Source: G963674665 sp963674665 (GTDB taxonomy: Bacteria > Desulfobacterota > Desulfovibrionia > Desulfovibrionales > Desulfovibrionaceae). Taken from it: a stretch of 64,000 nt of DNA. Positions 1 through 8,938 of this stretch are shown here, piece after piece. Position 1 is the first letter of the stretch; each line of letters begins with the position of its first letter. A program made the position numbers and the translations under genes. The DNA is taken from the NCBI GenBank assembly GCA_963674665.2, contig CAXXPL010000003.1, positions 124,001-188,000 on the forward strand, in the 5' to 3' direction. The notes beneath the pieces are model-generated. The model was not told the DNA's origin, ran no database searches, and saw only the letters and a program-made list of their open reading frames with translations.

Positions 1-102
1 TTCCGCGTAGTAGTATACAGCCTTGGTGACCTTGCGTCTGGTCGTCCCGGAGCCGATCCACGAATTCTTTTGAATTGAAAATATTCCCTCGAATCTTTCC
101 AT
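1..102 (-). CDS. N-terminus of a TPR-family protein (cut by window edge)
   Basis: Only the first 34 codons are inside the window. The peptide has the motif pattern FEGIFS...IGSGTTRRK...YYYAE. This matches the start of the intact TPR protein at 1163-1990 (VKGVFS...IGFGHTKRK...VYAEE), so the two are paralogues encoded a kilobase apart on the same strand. The ATG at 102 is preceded by GGAGG about 13 nt upstream, a long spacing, so the start is only likely. By analogy the missing part should carry tetratricopeptide repeats. The identification rests on this short similarity alone. Confidence 0.5.
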   Translation of the reverse strand, partial: MERFEGIFSIQKNSWIGSGTTRRKVTKAVYYYAE

Positions 103-162
103 GCCAGAACTGGAACCTCCAGTCATCCTGTCCGCCCCCCTGTTATGAATCTTATTCAGCTC

Positions 163-1053
163 TTATCGGACCTCACTGCACGGGGCAGGATCAAGCCCAT
201 GCTCGATGGCGATCCGCAAAATCATAGGGCCCGCGGGCGTGGTCAACTGAACGAACAGGTATTCGTCCTCCAGCTTCACTATTCCCGAGCATTCCTCGCC
301 CCTTGACAGGCTATCCTCCACATTCAGCCCCAGATCCATGCAGGACTGGCACAGATAGCTCTCGATGATCTTGAAGAAAGCGAGCAGTTCGTTCACGCAC
401 CTGCCCAGGCAGGGTGACGCGTTGCCATTGAATCCGGCGATGAATTCAGCGGCGAGGTTCCTGGACATGAAGGCCTCACAACTCATATTTCCTTTTTCCC
501 TGGTGCGTACCTGGGTCTCGAAACACAGCTCGTAGCTCAGTTCCCGCCCGCAGCAGAGGTTGTCGATCTTGAGGTCCCTTGCGGAGAAACGTGTGAATGC
601 CTTGCGCACGGCACCAACAATGGCTTCGTACAGGGCCCGCTCCTTGAAATTCCCGAACATTTTCTGCAGGGAGTCCTGCCTGTCCTGCTGCTCCTTCCTG
701 AACTGTTCCAGTTCATCGGAAAACTGCTCAGGGGAGATGTACCCTTTGATCAACAGGGCCTCTCCAAGATGCGTGCTGAATACCGTCTGGGTGAAGAGCA
801 GGTCGTCGAGCTGATTACGGGTGAGGAACCTGTGCTCCAGGGCGATTGCGCCGAATGGCCTGTCCACCCGCTTCTGCTCCTGGAAAATGAAATCCGTCTG
901 GTCCTTGCTGAGATATCCCCGCTCGCAGGCGATCTCGCCAATTCTGCGGTTCGATTCTTCCTGGAAGGAAATGGCGTCGTTGAGCTGCTCCCTGGAGATC
1001 ATCCTCTTGTCCAGAAGATATTGTCCGAAGAAGTTCAGTCCCGTGGAATTCAT
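163..1053 (-). CDS. GspE-N/MshEN-like repeat protein with CheX-like C-terminal domain
   Basis: The first 120 residues or so hold about four copies of a motif of the form GxxLxxxxxIsxxQLxxAlxxQ. This is the pattern of type II secretion GspE N-terminal and c-di-GMP-binding MshEN domains. The C-terminal half (about residues 140-295) resembles CheX/CheC-type chemotaxis phosphatase folds: a helix like AIVGAVRKAF, then NELLAFFKIIESYL and a glycine-rich end. No membrane segment is visible. The ATG at 1053 is chosen because AGAGG lies 5 nt upstream; a GTG at 1059 overlaps that ribosome site. A nearby chemotaxis receptor gene (now broken) fits a signalling role. Domain assignments are from pattern recognition only, and the ligand and partner are unknown. 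Confidence 0.6.
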   Translation of the reverse strand: MNSTGLNFFGQYLLDKRMISREQLNDAISFQEESNRRIGEIACERGYLSKDQTDFIFQEQKRVDRPFGAIALEHRFLTRNQLDDLLFTQTVFSTHLGEALLIKGYISPEQFSDELEQFRKEQQDRQDSLQKMFGNFKERALYEAIVGAVRKAFTRFSARDLKIDNLCCGRELSYELCFETQVRTREKGNMSCEAFMSRNLAAEFIAGFNGNASPCLGRCVNELLAFFKIIESYLCQSCMDLGLNVEDSLSRGEECSGIVKLEDEYLFVQLTTPAGPMILRIAIEHGLDPAPCSEVR

Positions 1054-1162
1054 GTCCACCTCTGTCTATTGCGCAAGTTATTCAATTTATTAATGTGGTA
1101 ACAGGCATGGCCCTTGATGGAGAACGAAATCATGTCCACAGTGCTTTTTCCGGGAAATCAGA

Positions 1163-1990
1163 TCAAATATCAAGCTTATAGGGATTTTTTTCTGAAGAAC
1201 TCTTGTTGGCCTTTTTCCTACGTTTCATCTTGCCGGCCTTGACCAGCTTCCTTTCCAATATTTCGCCCAGCTGAATGGCCAGATTGAACCCTGAGTTCAG
1301 GGACACGGCCTTGTTGGCGAACTTCAGCGCGATCTCATAGCTCCCCTTATCATAGAGGGTTCTGGCCATATTGTAAAAAAGATGCTCGTCATCCTTCGTG
1401 AACTGGAAGGCGCGGGAGTAGAACTTCATGGCCTGGTTCAACATCTGGTTCTTGCGCAATTTTATGCCGAAATCGTTGAACAGGTGCTTGTGCCGTGGTT
1501 CAAAGGCGCCTTTCAGCTGAACGAGTCGGCGAAACACCAAGTCCCCCTTCTCCCTTTCCCCCCGGTCCAGGTAGGTGAGCCCGAGACCGAAGGTGGCGCG
1601 AATGTTCTCCTCGTCCACGCGCAAGGCGTTCTTGAACTCGTACTCGGCGCTGAACAGTTGCCCGCGCTTGTAATGCCCCTCCCCGGCGGCGATGCTCCTG
1701 GCGACCTGCTGAATGGCCGGACAGACCTTGGACATGTAGACTTCCGGCTCGGGGATGTACTTGGCGAGCAGTTCCTCCCAGGAGACATAGTGCACATCAC
1801 CGGCCGGGACAAAGTTCTTGTTCAGGGGCTGGATGCTCACCCTGCCGTCATCCATTTCCTCGGCATAGACGTAGAAATTTTGCTCTTTCTTGCGTTTCGT
1901 ATGACCAAAGCCAATGGTGGCCAGGACTGTTGTCGAGAAGACACCTTTGACCCGGTCTTGCAGGTCTGGATTGATGAGTGAGGCTGCCAT
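1163..1990 (-). CDS. TPR-repeat protein
   Basis: A 275-residue soluble protein. The N-terminal ~60 residues form a lineage-typical module (KGVFS...IGFGHTKRK...FYVYAEE) also seen in the partial gene at the left edge. Residues from about 100 to 240 hold tetratricopeptide repeats, for example YKRGQLFSAEYEFKNALRV, ATFGLGLTYLDRGEREKG, AMKFYSRAFQFTKDDEH and MARTLYDKGSYEIALKFANK. The tail is lysine-rich (KAGKMKRRKKANKSS). TPRs act as protein-protein scaffolds. Proteins of this architecture are common beside chemotaxis and response-regulator genes in Desulfovibrio-type genomes. The start at 1990 was preferred over an upstream GTG-initiated extension whose residues look non-coding. Confidence 0.75.
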   Translation of the reverse strand: MAASLINPDLQDRVKGVFSTTVLATIGFGHTKRKKEQNFYVYAEEMDDGRVSIQPLNKNFVPAGDVHYVSWEELLAKYIPEPEVYMSKVCPAIQQVARSIAAGEGHYKRGQLFSAEYEFKNALRVDEENIRATFGLGLTYLDRGEREKGDLVFRRLVQLKGAFEPRHKHLFNDFGIKLRKNQMLNQAMKFYSRAFQFTKDDEHLFYNMARTLYDKGSYEIALKFANKAVSLNSGFNLAIQLGEILERKLVKAGKMKRRKKANKSSSEKNPYKLDI

Positions 1991-2537
1991 GTATGTGATC
2001 CTGGTTGATGCCCGTCTCGGGCTGGTTTTCTGCAGGTTGTGCCAACATAATGCGGAATGGCCGCACCGTCCAGGCGGCCGCCGCATGCGGTTCTGCTGTC
2101 GTGTCGGGACAGTGCCCGGTTGCCGGAACCACAATCGGATCAACAACACGGTGGGCTCCATCTAGAGACGCGCCATCCAGGAGGGTATCACCAACAGGGG
2201 GGTGGACCGGAGAAACGAGGATGACGCGAAATCCCTTCATATACATGCCACAGGGGATGTCAATCCCGCTCATTCGGTCCGGTTTGCTCCCTCCCGGAAA
2301 CATTCGACTTATTCCATACTTGGTGTTTCTCTTTCGTGACGGCCCCCACAATGATCACAAAACAGAACACGCCCGGCAAAAGGGTCTCCCCTTCTCCCAA
2401 GGCATGGAATCGGTGATGTCACGAAGACCTTTACGCGGGATTAGGGCCCGGAAACTCGAACACTCCCACGGTACATCGAAAACTTGAGGGACCCATGTTG
2501 GCCAGGGGTTCCCTCTGAAGCACAACCTCGCCCGCCG
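1991..2537. other. Intergenic, no gene recognised
   Basis: About 550 bases between the TPR gene and the 3' end of the chemotaxis receptor pseudogene. Open frames exist on both strands, but their translations are rich in Arg/Pro/Gly with no recognisable motif. I see no tRNA, repeat or convincing terminator. Confidence 0.4.
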
Positions 2538-4213
2538 TCAATCCTTGATCATGTTTTCCATGACCTCGTTCAGTTGGGTGGCCAGCCGTGCCACCTCCTG
2601 AACGGCGAGGGAAGACTGGGCCATTATTTCCGCTGAATCCGCGGCAATGCGGTTGATATCGCCCGTTGCGCGATTGATTTCCTCGCTGGTGGCGGGCTAC
2701 TGCTCGGCCTCGATGGCGGCCTTCAGTGCCAGCAGATTGGTCTGGTCGGAGATCTCATTGATAACATTGAGAATGTTTCCTATATCCTCGGCCTGGAGGC
2801 TCAGCCGCTCCATGGAATTTTTCAGGGATTCGGCCTGATGCCTCACCGCCTCCACAGAGTTGATGACCTGCTCCACTGTATGCAGCCCCTCACGGGCCCT
2901 CGCCATGGCCGTGACGGTCTCGGCCGCCCTGTCCCGTTGCACGCTCGATCCCCGGGTCGCGGACTCGATCTGGGAAGCCAGCTCATCCGCCGAGCTGGAA
3001 AAATTTCTGGAAATGTCCTCACCTTCCAGCGCAGCCTTGTTGATGCGGATGTTCTGCCCCTCTATCCTGCTCTGCTGGTTTCGGATCTCAGTGAGATCGA
3101 TCATCACTGAGAGTGCGCCCAGCAGATTCCCGTCCATGTCGAAGAAAGGCGTGGAGATGGCCTGGGTGATGACCTCCCTGCCCGAGGGCAATTGTCTGGC
3201 ACTTTCGGACTCGCACTTGGCCATGCTCTTTATAGCCCTGTCGGACATGGTCTCCCGGTTGACGTCGTTGCGGTAGAATTCCCCGGATGTCATACCGACG
3301 ACACTCTCCGGCGTCCCCTGTTTTCCAGAAGCTCGCACAACTCCTTGTTCGCCCACAGCATCCTGAAGTCCGGGCCGATCAGGCCGCAGGGGAAGGGTAA
3401 ACCGCCGAGCACGCCTTCGGCGAACCCCAGCTTGTTCTTCAGCTCCGAAACCATGAAGCCGAGGCTGTTTCCAAGGCTCCTGATTTCGTCGTCGCTGGCC
3501 ACAGTGAAGTCCACGGAGTAATCGCCCTGGGTCGCGCAGTCCGCGGAAGCGGCCAGGTGCAGAATCCGCTTGATGATGGATAAACGCGTGAAGAAATATA
3601 TACACAGGACCAGGATCAGCACCCCCACACAGGCGATGAGGACCGTGATTTTTGTCTGACTGGACATCTCGCTCATGGTCGGGGTCACATTTTGAAGTAA
3701 CACCATTGTCCCGAGAACTGGCTCGGAGGAGCCGTGGCAATGGTGGCAACTCTTCTGATTGGGAATGGGTAGTACCGTACCTCGGCCATGAAGTGGGGTT
3801 CGCCGAAGGAGATGCTTTTCAGGCTCTTCTCGCCTTTTCTCAATCCGGCATCGACCATTCCATGCAAATCAGCGTCGGAGATAAGGGTCGGCAAATCCTT
3901 GCGCACGATGGACGCATCAGTGCTGTAGGTCACATTGCTCTGGTAGTTGGTCCTGTGCACGGCAATATTGCCGTAGGACTCGGACACCCGTGAGAATTCC
4001 TTGATGGTGGACTTGTTGTCGCCCTTCACCATGGGCTTTCTATGACGCTGAAGATGAGATCCGAGGTGTTCTCCACCTCGCGCCGTAACTCGATGATAAT
4101 CATGTTCCGCTGCCGCACCACGCTGAACACGGTAATCAACGTGAATATCAGGACACAGATCGCGGAAATGAGAACGATAATCTTCAATTCAACGAGGATG
4201 TGACGCTCTTCAT
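2538..4213 (-). pseudogene. Methyl-accepting chemotaxis protein with periplasmic c-type haem domain (DcrA-like), broken
   Basis: Assembled across frames this is a complete receptor. It has a start at 4213 with AGGAG 6 nt upstream, an N-terminal membrane helix (LKIIVLISAICVLIFTLITV) and a periplasmic domain ending in CHHCHG, a c-type haem motif. A second helix (ITVLIACVGVLILVLCIYFF), HAMP, a PAS domain (LPFPCGLIGPDFRMLWANKE) and the signalling domain follow. At least four frame changes are needed: just after the start, near 4026, between 3700 and 3800 just before CHHCH, and near 3300. In addition the signalling hairpin tip is missing. The protein reads ...LLALKAAIEAEQ, then a stop at 2697-2699, and resumes with PATSEEINRATGDINRIA, so the conserved tip and the methylation-side helix are gone. 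Haem-bearing receptors such as DcrA of Desulfovibrio vulgaris sense redox or oxygen. This copy cannot signal. Confidence 0.8.
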
Positions 4214-4221
4214 CGGCTCTC

Positions 4222-4679
4222 CTAATGTGCGCCTGAGAAAAGAAGTGGCTTGAAATCGAATTCGCCGACACGCTCCTCATTGTAACACGTCATGCACAGT
4301 TCCATGTCCGGTTGTTGCACCAGGTCCCCCGAATCACCGGATTCGGCGTGGCGCTGCCCGGACCGTGGCAGGTCTCGCAGCCCACCTCCGCCATGTCGGG
4401 TGTGCTTCTGATATCCACGAACCCTCCGGGCTTGCCGTGCCCAGTGGTGTGACACTCGTAGCAGCCCTGCAGTTCGTCCGGCTTAAGGTCAGAAGCCATG
4501 ATTTCACGTGATTTTAAATACTTATCTTTCCTGGAGTATTTGTTGAATGTCTCGTATTGCTCCTCGTGACAGCCCGGGCAGGTTTTGGACCCCACGTATG
4601 AAACATCCTCACCGTGTACCACAGCAGTGGCGATAATAAGCAGACATGCTGCCGCCAAAAATGGCACCAGTCTCATCAT
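4222..4679 (-). pseudogene. Secreted tetrahaem-type cytochrome c, frameshifted
   Basis: Begins with a clear signal peptide (MMRLVPFLAAACLLIIATAVVHG) and has three CxxCH haem motifs: CPGCH, CYECH and CETCH. The frame changes near 4320-4335. After the shift the reading continues with a fourth site that reads CMTCY, then NEERVGEFDFKPLLFSGAH and a stop at 4222. In this family the fourth site should be CxxCH followed by NE, so both a frameshift and loss of the axial histidine have occurred. The gene lies 9 bp upstream of the haem receptor and is co-oriented, suggesting a former redox-sensing operon in which both genes decayed. Confidence 0.75.
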
Positions 4680-5105
4680 GATTTCACTTTCCTTACTCTA
4701 TATTCGAATTTTACGTTTCGTGCATTCGTATTTACTATTTTCATATAAGTGTATTAAAACCTAAAAGAAGTAAATTAAACATTAAAGCCCTGATAAAATA
4801 ACACTCTGAACTATACATATCATTCAAAAGATATATATAACAAGACATGTTACCAAATTTTATATCATTAATAATAGATTGTGTTATTGTCCATAATATT
4901 TGAAATTGGCATACAACTTGAGAACAACTAGTTCAAAATCAAACAATCATAACACACTTTACTAAAATATACATGCTGAACAAAACGATTCTTGATATTC
5001 CGAACACTACTTTGAATGGAGTGTTCCTCGGATCAGGAAAAAGCGTAGGTACAAGGCGGTAGTGCAATCGGATGGCAAGGCAGAGGCCAATCTCCGTCGC
5101 AATGA
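4680..5105. other. AT-rich intergenic region
   Basis: About 425 bases, strikingly AT-rich compared with the flanks, especially 4690-5030. It presumably holds the former promoter of the cytochrome/receptor pair (reading left). No open frame, RNA gene or repeat was recognised. Confidence 0.4.
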
Positions 5106-5138
5106 CAAAGGCCCCCTCCTTATTGGAGGGGGCCTTTG
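5106..5138 (-). terminator. Rho-independent terminator of the sugar importer operon
   Basis: A perfect 14-bp stem (CAAAGGCCCCCTCC with its complement) around the loop TTATT, placed 70 bp downstream of the last permease stop codon at 5208. The T-run on the minus strand is short, so it may act bidirectionally. Confidence 0.7.
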
Positions 5139-5207
5139 CGGCGCGACATCGACCTTTCGGGGGCGGTCACCAAGAGCGGATCTTGGGCAATGATCCGCTC
5201 CTATGGG

Positions 5208-6233
5208 TCATGTTCCCGCGATTTGCGCCCCGGAAGGAACGGTTTTCCTTTCCCGCGCCCGGACATCCCCGCCGGAGTACGCGCTGGAGAGGTAGCGCTG
5301 CAGCAGGATGAACACGCACAGGAGAACGCCGATGGCTATTTTGGTCCACCAGGAGCTCAGGGTGCCCTGGAAGGTGATGAAGGTCTGGATGAGCCCGAGG
5401 ATGAGCACGCCGATGAGCGTGCCCTCCACATACCCCACCCCCCCTGAGAGTAGGGTACCGCCGATGACCACCGCCGCGATGACGTCCAACTCCAGGCCGA
5501 CGCAGGCCAGGGGGTACCCGGACATGGTGTACAGGGAGTAGACGATCCCGGCCAGGGCGCATAGGGTCCCGTTCAGGGTGAATATGAGAATCTTGGTCTT
5601 TCCCACGGGCAATCCCATGAGCACCGCGGACTGCTGGTTCCCGCCGATGGCGTAGGCGTTCCTCCCGAATTTGGTGAAGTGGGACAGATACACTCCCATA
5701 AGCACCACGCCCACGAACATCATGGCGATGGAAGGCACCCAGACCCTGCGGGTGAGCTGAAACCCAAAATCCACCAGGGCCTCGAAAAAGGGGTGCTTGA
5801 TGGGAATGGAGTTCAGACTCAGGAGAAAGGCCATGCCTCTGGCCAGGAACATGCCCACCAGGGTGACCAGGAACGAGGGCAGTTCGAAAAAGTGGATCAG
5901 GCAGCCCATGGCGCAGCCGAACACCGCTCCGAAGGCCAGACATATGGGAATGGCCAGGAGCGGGTGCATGCCGTGGTCATGCACAAGGGTCGCCAGCAGC
6001 ACCCCCACAAAGGCGATGACCGAACCCACCGAAAGGTCTATCTCGCCGGAGATGATCACAAAGGTCATGCCTATGGCGATGATGCCGATAAAGGCGTTGT
6101 CGATGAACAAGTTCACGAAGACCCGCAAGGAGAAGAATCCGGAGTACATGAAGGAGCCCACCGCGTAGATGAGGCAGAACACCGCGATGGTGGCGAGGAT
6201 GGGGATGTTTTTCTGGTTCAGGCGGATTTTCAT
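5208..6233 (-). CDS. yjfF: CUT2-family sugar ABC transporter permease, YjfF-like
   Basis: A 341-residue inner-membrane permease with about nine or ten hydrophobic segments. It carries the family block DNAFIGIIAIGMTFVIISGEIDLSVGSVIAF, quoted here in two parts as DNAFIGIIAIGMTFVI and SGEIDLSVGSVIAF. The late motif ELDVIAAVVIGGTLLSGGVG and the end GTLSSWWTKIAIG closely follow E. coli YjfF. Its start (ATG 6233) overlaps the stop of the upstream permease by 4 bp (ATGA), so the two are translationally coupled. It would pair with the YtfT-like permease to form the membrane channel. Substrate is inferred as arabinose or a furanose sugar from the neighbouring arabinose genes; homologous systems in Shewanella take up arabinose. 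Confidence 0.88.
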   Translation of the reverse strand: MKIRLNQKNIPILATIAVFCLIYAVGSFMYSGFFSLRVFVNLFIDNAFIGIIAIGMTFVIISGEIDLSVGSVIAFVGVLLATLVHDHGMHPLLAIPICLAFGAVFGCAMGCLIHFFELPSFLVTLVGMFLARGMAFLLSLNSIPIKHPFFEALVDFGFQLTRRVWVPSIAMMFVGVVLMGVYLSHFTKFGRNAYAIGGNQQSAVLMGLPVGKTKILIFTLNGTLCALAGIVYSLYTMSGYPLACVGLELDVIAAVVIGGTLLSGGVGYVEGTLIGVLILGLIQTFITFQGTLSSWWTKIAIGVLLCVFILLQRYLSSAYSGGDVRARERKTVPSGAQIAGT

Positions 6234-7279
6234 GATTGTCTGGCCTCCTTTTTGGCCAACCGGCCGGTCAGGAGCTTTCTGAATTTCTCGGATTGGATCA
6301 GGGCGACACAGATGATCACCACTGCCTTGAAGACCAGGGTGACTTCCGGGGCCACGCCACGTGTCAGGATCGTCGTTGTCAGGGTCTGGATGATCAGGGC
6401 GCCGATGAGGGAACCGGCCACGGTGAAACGCCCCCCCCACATGGTGCCGCCGATGATCACCGCAGCGATGGCGTCGAGCTCCAGGAACAGCCCCGCGTTG
6501 TTGGCGTCAGCCGCCTTGATGTCCGAGCAGATGATCAATCCGGCGATGCCCGCGCACAGGGCGCAGAACATGTACACCGCCACCTTGATCAGGGCGGCCC
6601 GGATGCCCATGTACCTGCTGGCCTTGGGGTTGGCGCCCACCGCCTCGATGAAGATGCCCAGGGCGGTCTTGCGCGTGAGCAGATAGGTTGCCACCAGCAT
6701 GACCAGCACCAGGATGATGGGAAAGGGCAGCCCGAACAAAAAACCGCCCCCGATGAACTGGAAGGGTTCGTGAATAAACACCACGATCTGCCCCTGGGTG
6801 ATCAACTGGGCTATGCCGCGCCCCGCAACCATCAGGATCAGGGTGGCGATGATGGGCTGGATGCCAACATAGGCCACCAGTATGCCGTTCCACAGACCGG
6901 CCAGCAGCGCAATGACCAGGGGGATGGCGATGACCTTGAACAGGGGCACGACCTCCCCGTACTCTATGACGCCCTTGACGTAGTCCGGCCTGATGATGGT
7001 GGCGGCCAGGGCTCCGGCAATGGCGATGACAGCGCCCACGGAAAGGTCCACGCCGCCGGTGGCGAACACCAGGGTCATGCCGATGGAGACCAGAATCACC
7101 GGCGCCCCTCTGTTGAGGATGTCGATGAGGCTGCCGAACAGCCTGCCGTCCTTGATCTCCATGTGAAAGAAACCGGGGGTGAAAAAGATGTTGAACAGGA
7201 TGATGACGCACAGGGCGCACAACGGCCAGATCAACTTGGACAGGTTCTCGTTCCCGTGAAACAGCGTCTTGTAGTTCAC
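6230..7279 (-). CDS. ytfT: CUT2-family sugar ABC transporter permease, YtfT-like
   Basis: A 349-residue membrane protein. Diagnostic stretches are DGRLFGSLIDILNRGAPVI, GMTLVFATGGVDLSVGAV, ILMVAGRGIAQLITQGQIVV and ADANNAGLFLELDAIAAVI, which match E. coli YtfT almost segment for segment. The start overlaps the ATPase stop by 4 bp and its own stop overlaps the next permease start by 4 bp, so the three genes form a tightly coupled unit. It forms half of the translocation pore of the importer. Nothing looks degenerate. Confidence 0.9.
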   Translation of the reverse strand: MNYKTLFHGNENLSKLIWPLCALCVIILFNIFFTPGFFHMEIKDGRLFGSLIDILNRGAPVILVSIGMTLVFATGGVDLSVGAVIAIAGALAATIIRPDYVKGVIEYGEVVPLFKVIAIPLVIALLAGLWNGILVAYVGIQPIIATLILMVAGRGIAQLITQGQIVVFIHEPFQFIGGGFLFGLPFPIILVLVMLVATYLLTRKTALGIFIEAVGANPKASRYMGIRAALIKVAVYMFCALCAGIAGLIICSDIKAADANNAGLFLELDAIAAVIIGGTMWGGRFTVAGSLIGALIIQTLTTTILTRGVAPEVTLVFKAVVIICVALIQSEKFRKLLTGRLAKKEARQS

Positions 7280-8796
7280 TGCCCCTCCCCGCGCGCGATG
7301 ATCTGCATAATTTTGGACTCGGCGATGTCCTCGCCCTCGAGCTCCGCCACCTTTTCCCGATCCCTGAGGACAGCGACCCGGTCTGCGCAGTCGATGACCT
7401 CTTCGAGTTCACTGGAAATGAACAGCACCGCCATGCCCTCCCGGCTGAGGGAGACGATCAGCTTCTCGATCTCGGCCTTTGCGCCCACGTCGATGCCTCT
7501 GGTGGGTTCGTCCAGAATGAGGAACTCCGGGTGCGAGGCCAGCCAGCGGGCCACGATGACCTTCTGCTGGTTGCCGCCGCTCAGGTCCCCCACCCGCTGC
7601 TCCAGGCTGGAGGCCTTGATGTCCAGCATCCGGATGAACTTCTCCACGATCTCTTCCTGCGTCTTGACCGGGAGCTTCTTGAAGATCCCCTCCCGCGCCT
7701 GCAAGGCCAGGATGATGTTCTCGCGCACGGTGAGGTCCTCGATGATGCCCTCGGATTTGCGGTCCTCGGGGCAGAGGCCGAAGCGGTGCGCTATCGCCTT
7801 GCGGGGAGCGTTGAGGACCTCGTCCTTGCCGTTGATGAAGATCTTGCCCTCCTGGGCCTTCACCACCCCGAAGAGCAGCCGTGCGGTCTCGGTCCTGCCC
7901 GAGCCCAGCAGCCCGGCAAGCCCCAGGACTTCGCCCTTGCGGATATCCAGATCAAAGGATTTCATGCAGCCATTTTTGGAAAGCCCCCGGACACGCATGA
8001 ACACCTCGCCCCTGCCCTTTGCGCAGTGGCCGTTGGAGCCGTTGCCTGCGCACTCCAGCTCCTCGATGTTCTTGCCGATCATCTTCTCGATGAGGGCCAG
8101 GCGGGGCAGTTCCTCCACCGGCATCTCGCACACCAGCTTCCCGTTGCGCAGCACGGTGATGGTGTCCGCGATCTCATAGACCTGTCCCAAAAAATGGGTC
8201 ACGAACAGGATTCCCATGCCCTGCGCCTTGAGCCGCCGCAACACGTCGAACAGCAGCGCGGTCTCGGCCGCGTCCAGGCTAGAGGTGGGCTCGTCCAGAA
8301 TGAGAATGGAGGCCTTGATGTCCAGAGCCCGGATGATGGCCACCAGTTGCTGCACCGCAATCGAGTAGGAGGATACCGGCTGGGTCACGTCGATGTCCAG
8401 ATCCAGCTTCTTCACGGCCTCCTCGGCCATCCGATTCAGGCTTCTCCAGTCGATGGCCCCGAAGCGGCGGGGTTGGCGCCCCAGATAGATGTTCTCGGCC
8501 ACCGAAAGGCTGGGAATGAGATTGACCTCCTGATAGACCGTGCTGATGCCGATTTTGGGCGCCTCTTCCGGAGAATTGAGTTCAAAGGGCCTGCCGTCGA
8601 GCAGCATCTCCCCCCGGTCCTTTTTATACAGCCCGGTCAACACCTTGATCAGGGTGGACTTACCGGCCCCATTCTGCCCCATGAGGGCGTGGATCTCTCC
8701 TCGGCGCAAGGTGAAATCCACATTGTCCAAGGCCTTTACCCCGGGAAAACTCTTGCTCAGGCCCTTGATCGTAAGAATCGCGTCAGTGGTTGGCAT
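7276..8796 (-). CDS. ytfR: CUT2-family sugar ABC transporter ATPase, YtfR-like, two ATPase domains
   Basis: A 506-residue protein with two nucleotide-binding domains. The N-terminal one has GQNGAGKST (Walker A), the DEPTSSLD Walker B/D-loop region and VTHFL. The C-terminal one has the non-canonical GLLGSGRTE P-loop, LSGGNQQK signature and DEPTRGIDVG, the usual layout of RbsA/MglA/YtfR proteins. The ATG at 8796 is preferred to an upstream in-frame start because homology begins there (AILTIKGLSKSFPGVKAL). It is the second gene of the operon. A stem-loop pair separates it from the binding-protein gene, which probably sets a lower expression level than the binding protein. It energises import of the sugar delivered by YtfQ. 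Confidence 0.9.
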   Translation of the reverse strand: MPTTDAILTIKGLSKSFPGVKALDNVDFTLRRGEIHALMGQNGAGKSTLIKVLTGLYKKDRGEMLLDGRPFELNSPEEAPKIGISTVYQEVNLIPSLSVAENIYLGRQPRRFGAIDWRSLNRMAEEAVKKLDLDIDVTQPVSSYSIAVQQLVAIIRALDIKASILILDEPTSSLDAAETALLFDVLRRLKAQGMGILFVTHFLGQVYEIADTITVLRNGKLVCEMPVEELPRLALIEKMIGKNIEELECAGNGSNGHCAKGRGEVFMRVRGLSKNGCMKSFDLDIRKGEVLGLAGLLGSGRTETARLLFGVVKAQEGKIFINGKDEVLNAPRKAIAHRFGLCPEDRKSEGIIEDLTVRENIILALQAREGIFKKLPVKTQEEIVEKFIRMLDIKASSLEQRVGDLSGGNQQKVIVARWLASHPEFLILDEPTRGIDVGAKAEIEKLIVSLSREGMAVLFISSELEEVIDCADRVAVLRDREKVAELEGEDIAESKIMQIIARGEGQ

Positions 8797-8841
8797 GGCC
8801 TCGCTCCAGTCACTCCCCGCACCCGAAGGCGGGGCGTCTCG

Positions 8842-8930
8842 CATGCCGCGGTTCCTGGCCGTTTGTGAGGAGGTAGCCTGGAAACCGCGGCATGGGAATG
8901 AAAAACGCCGACATTGCGAAACATCGGCGT
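8842..8930 (-). other. Intercistronic stem-loops between ytfQ and ytfR
   Basis: Two inverted repeats lie between the binding-protein stop (8939) and the ATPase start. One is a 12-bp perfect stem CATGCCGCGGTT (8842-8853 with 8883-8894). The other is a 7-bp stem ACGCCGA (8904-8910 with 8924-8930). Such structures typically stabilise the upstream message or attenuate readthrough, giving an excess of binding protein over ATPase. There is no long T-run, so complete termination is unlikely. Confidence 0.55.
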
Positions 8931-8938
8931 CACCGCGA

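Noticed and set aside
2538..4679. The receptor and cytochrome frame changes as sequencing error
   Set aside because: Five or more separate lesions, a lost haem ligand and a 35-residue deletion occur in one operon while its neighbours are clean, which fits genuine decay better.
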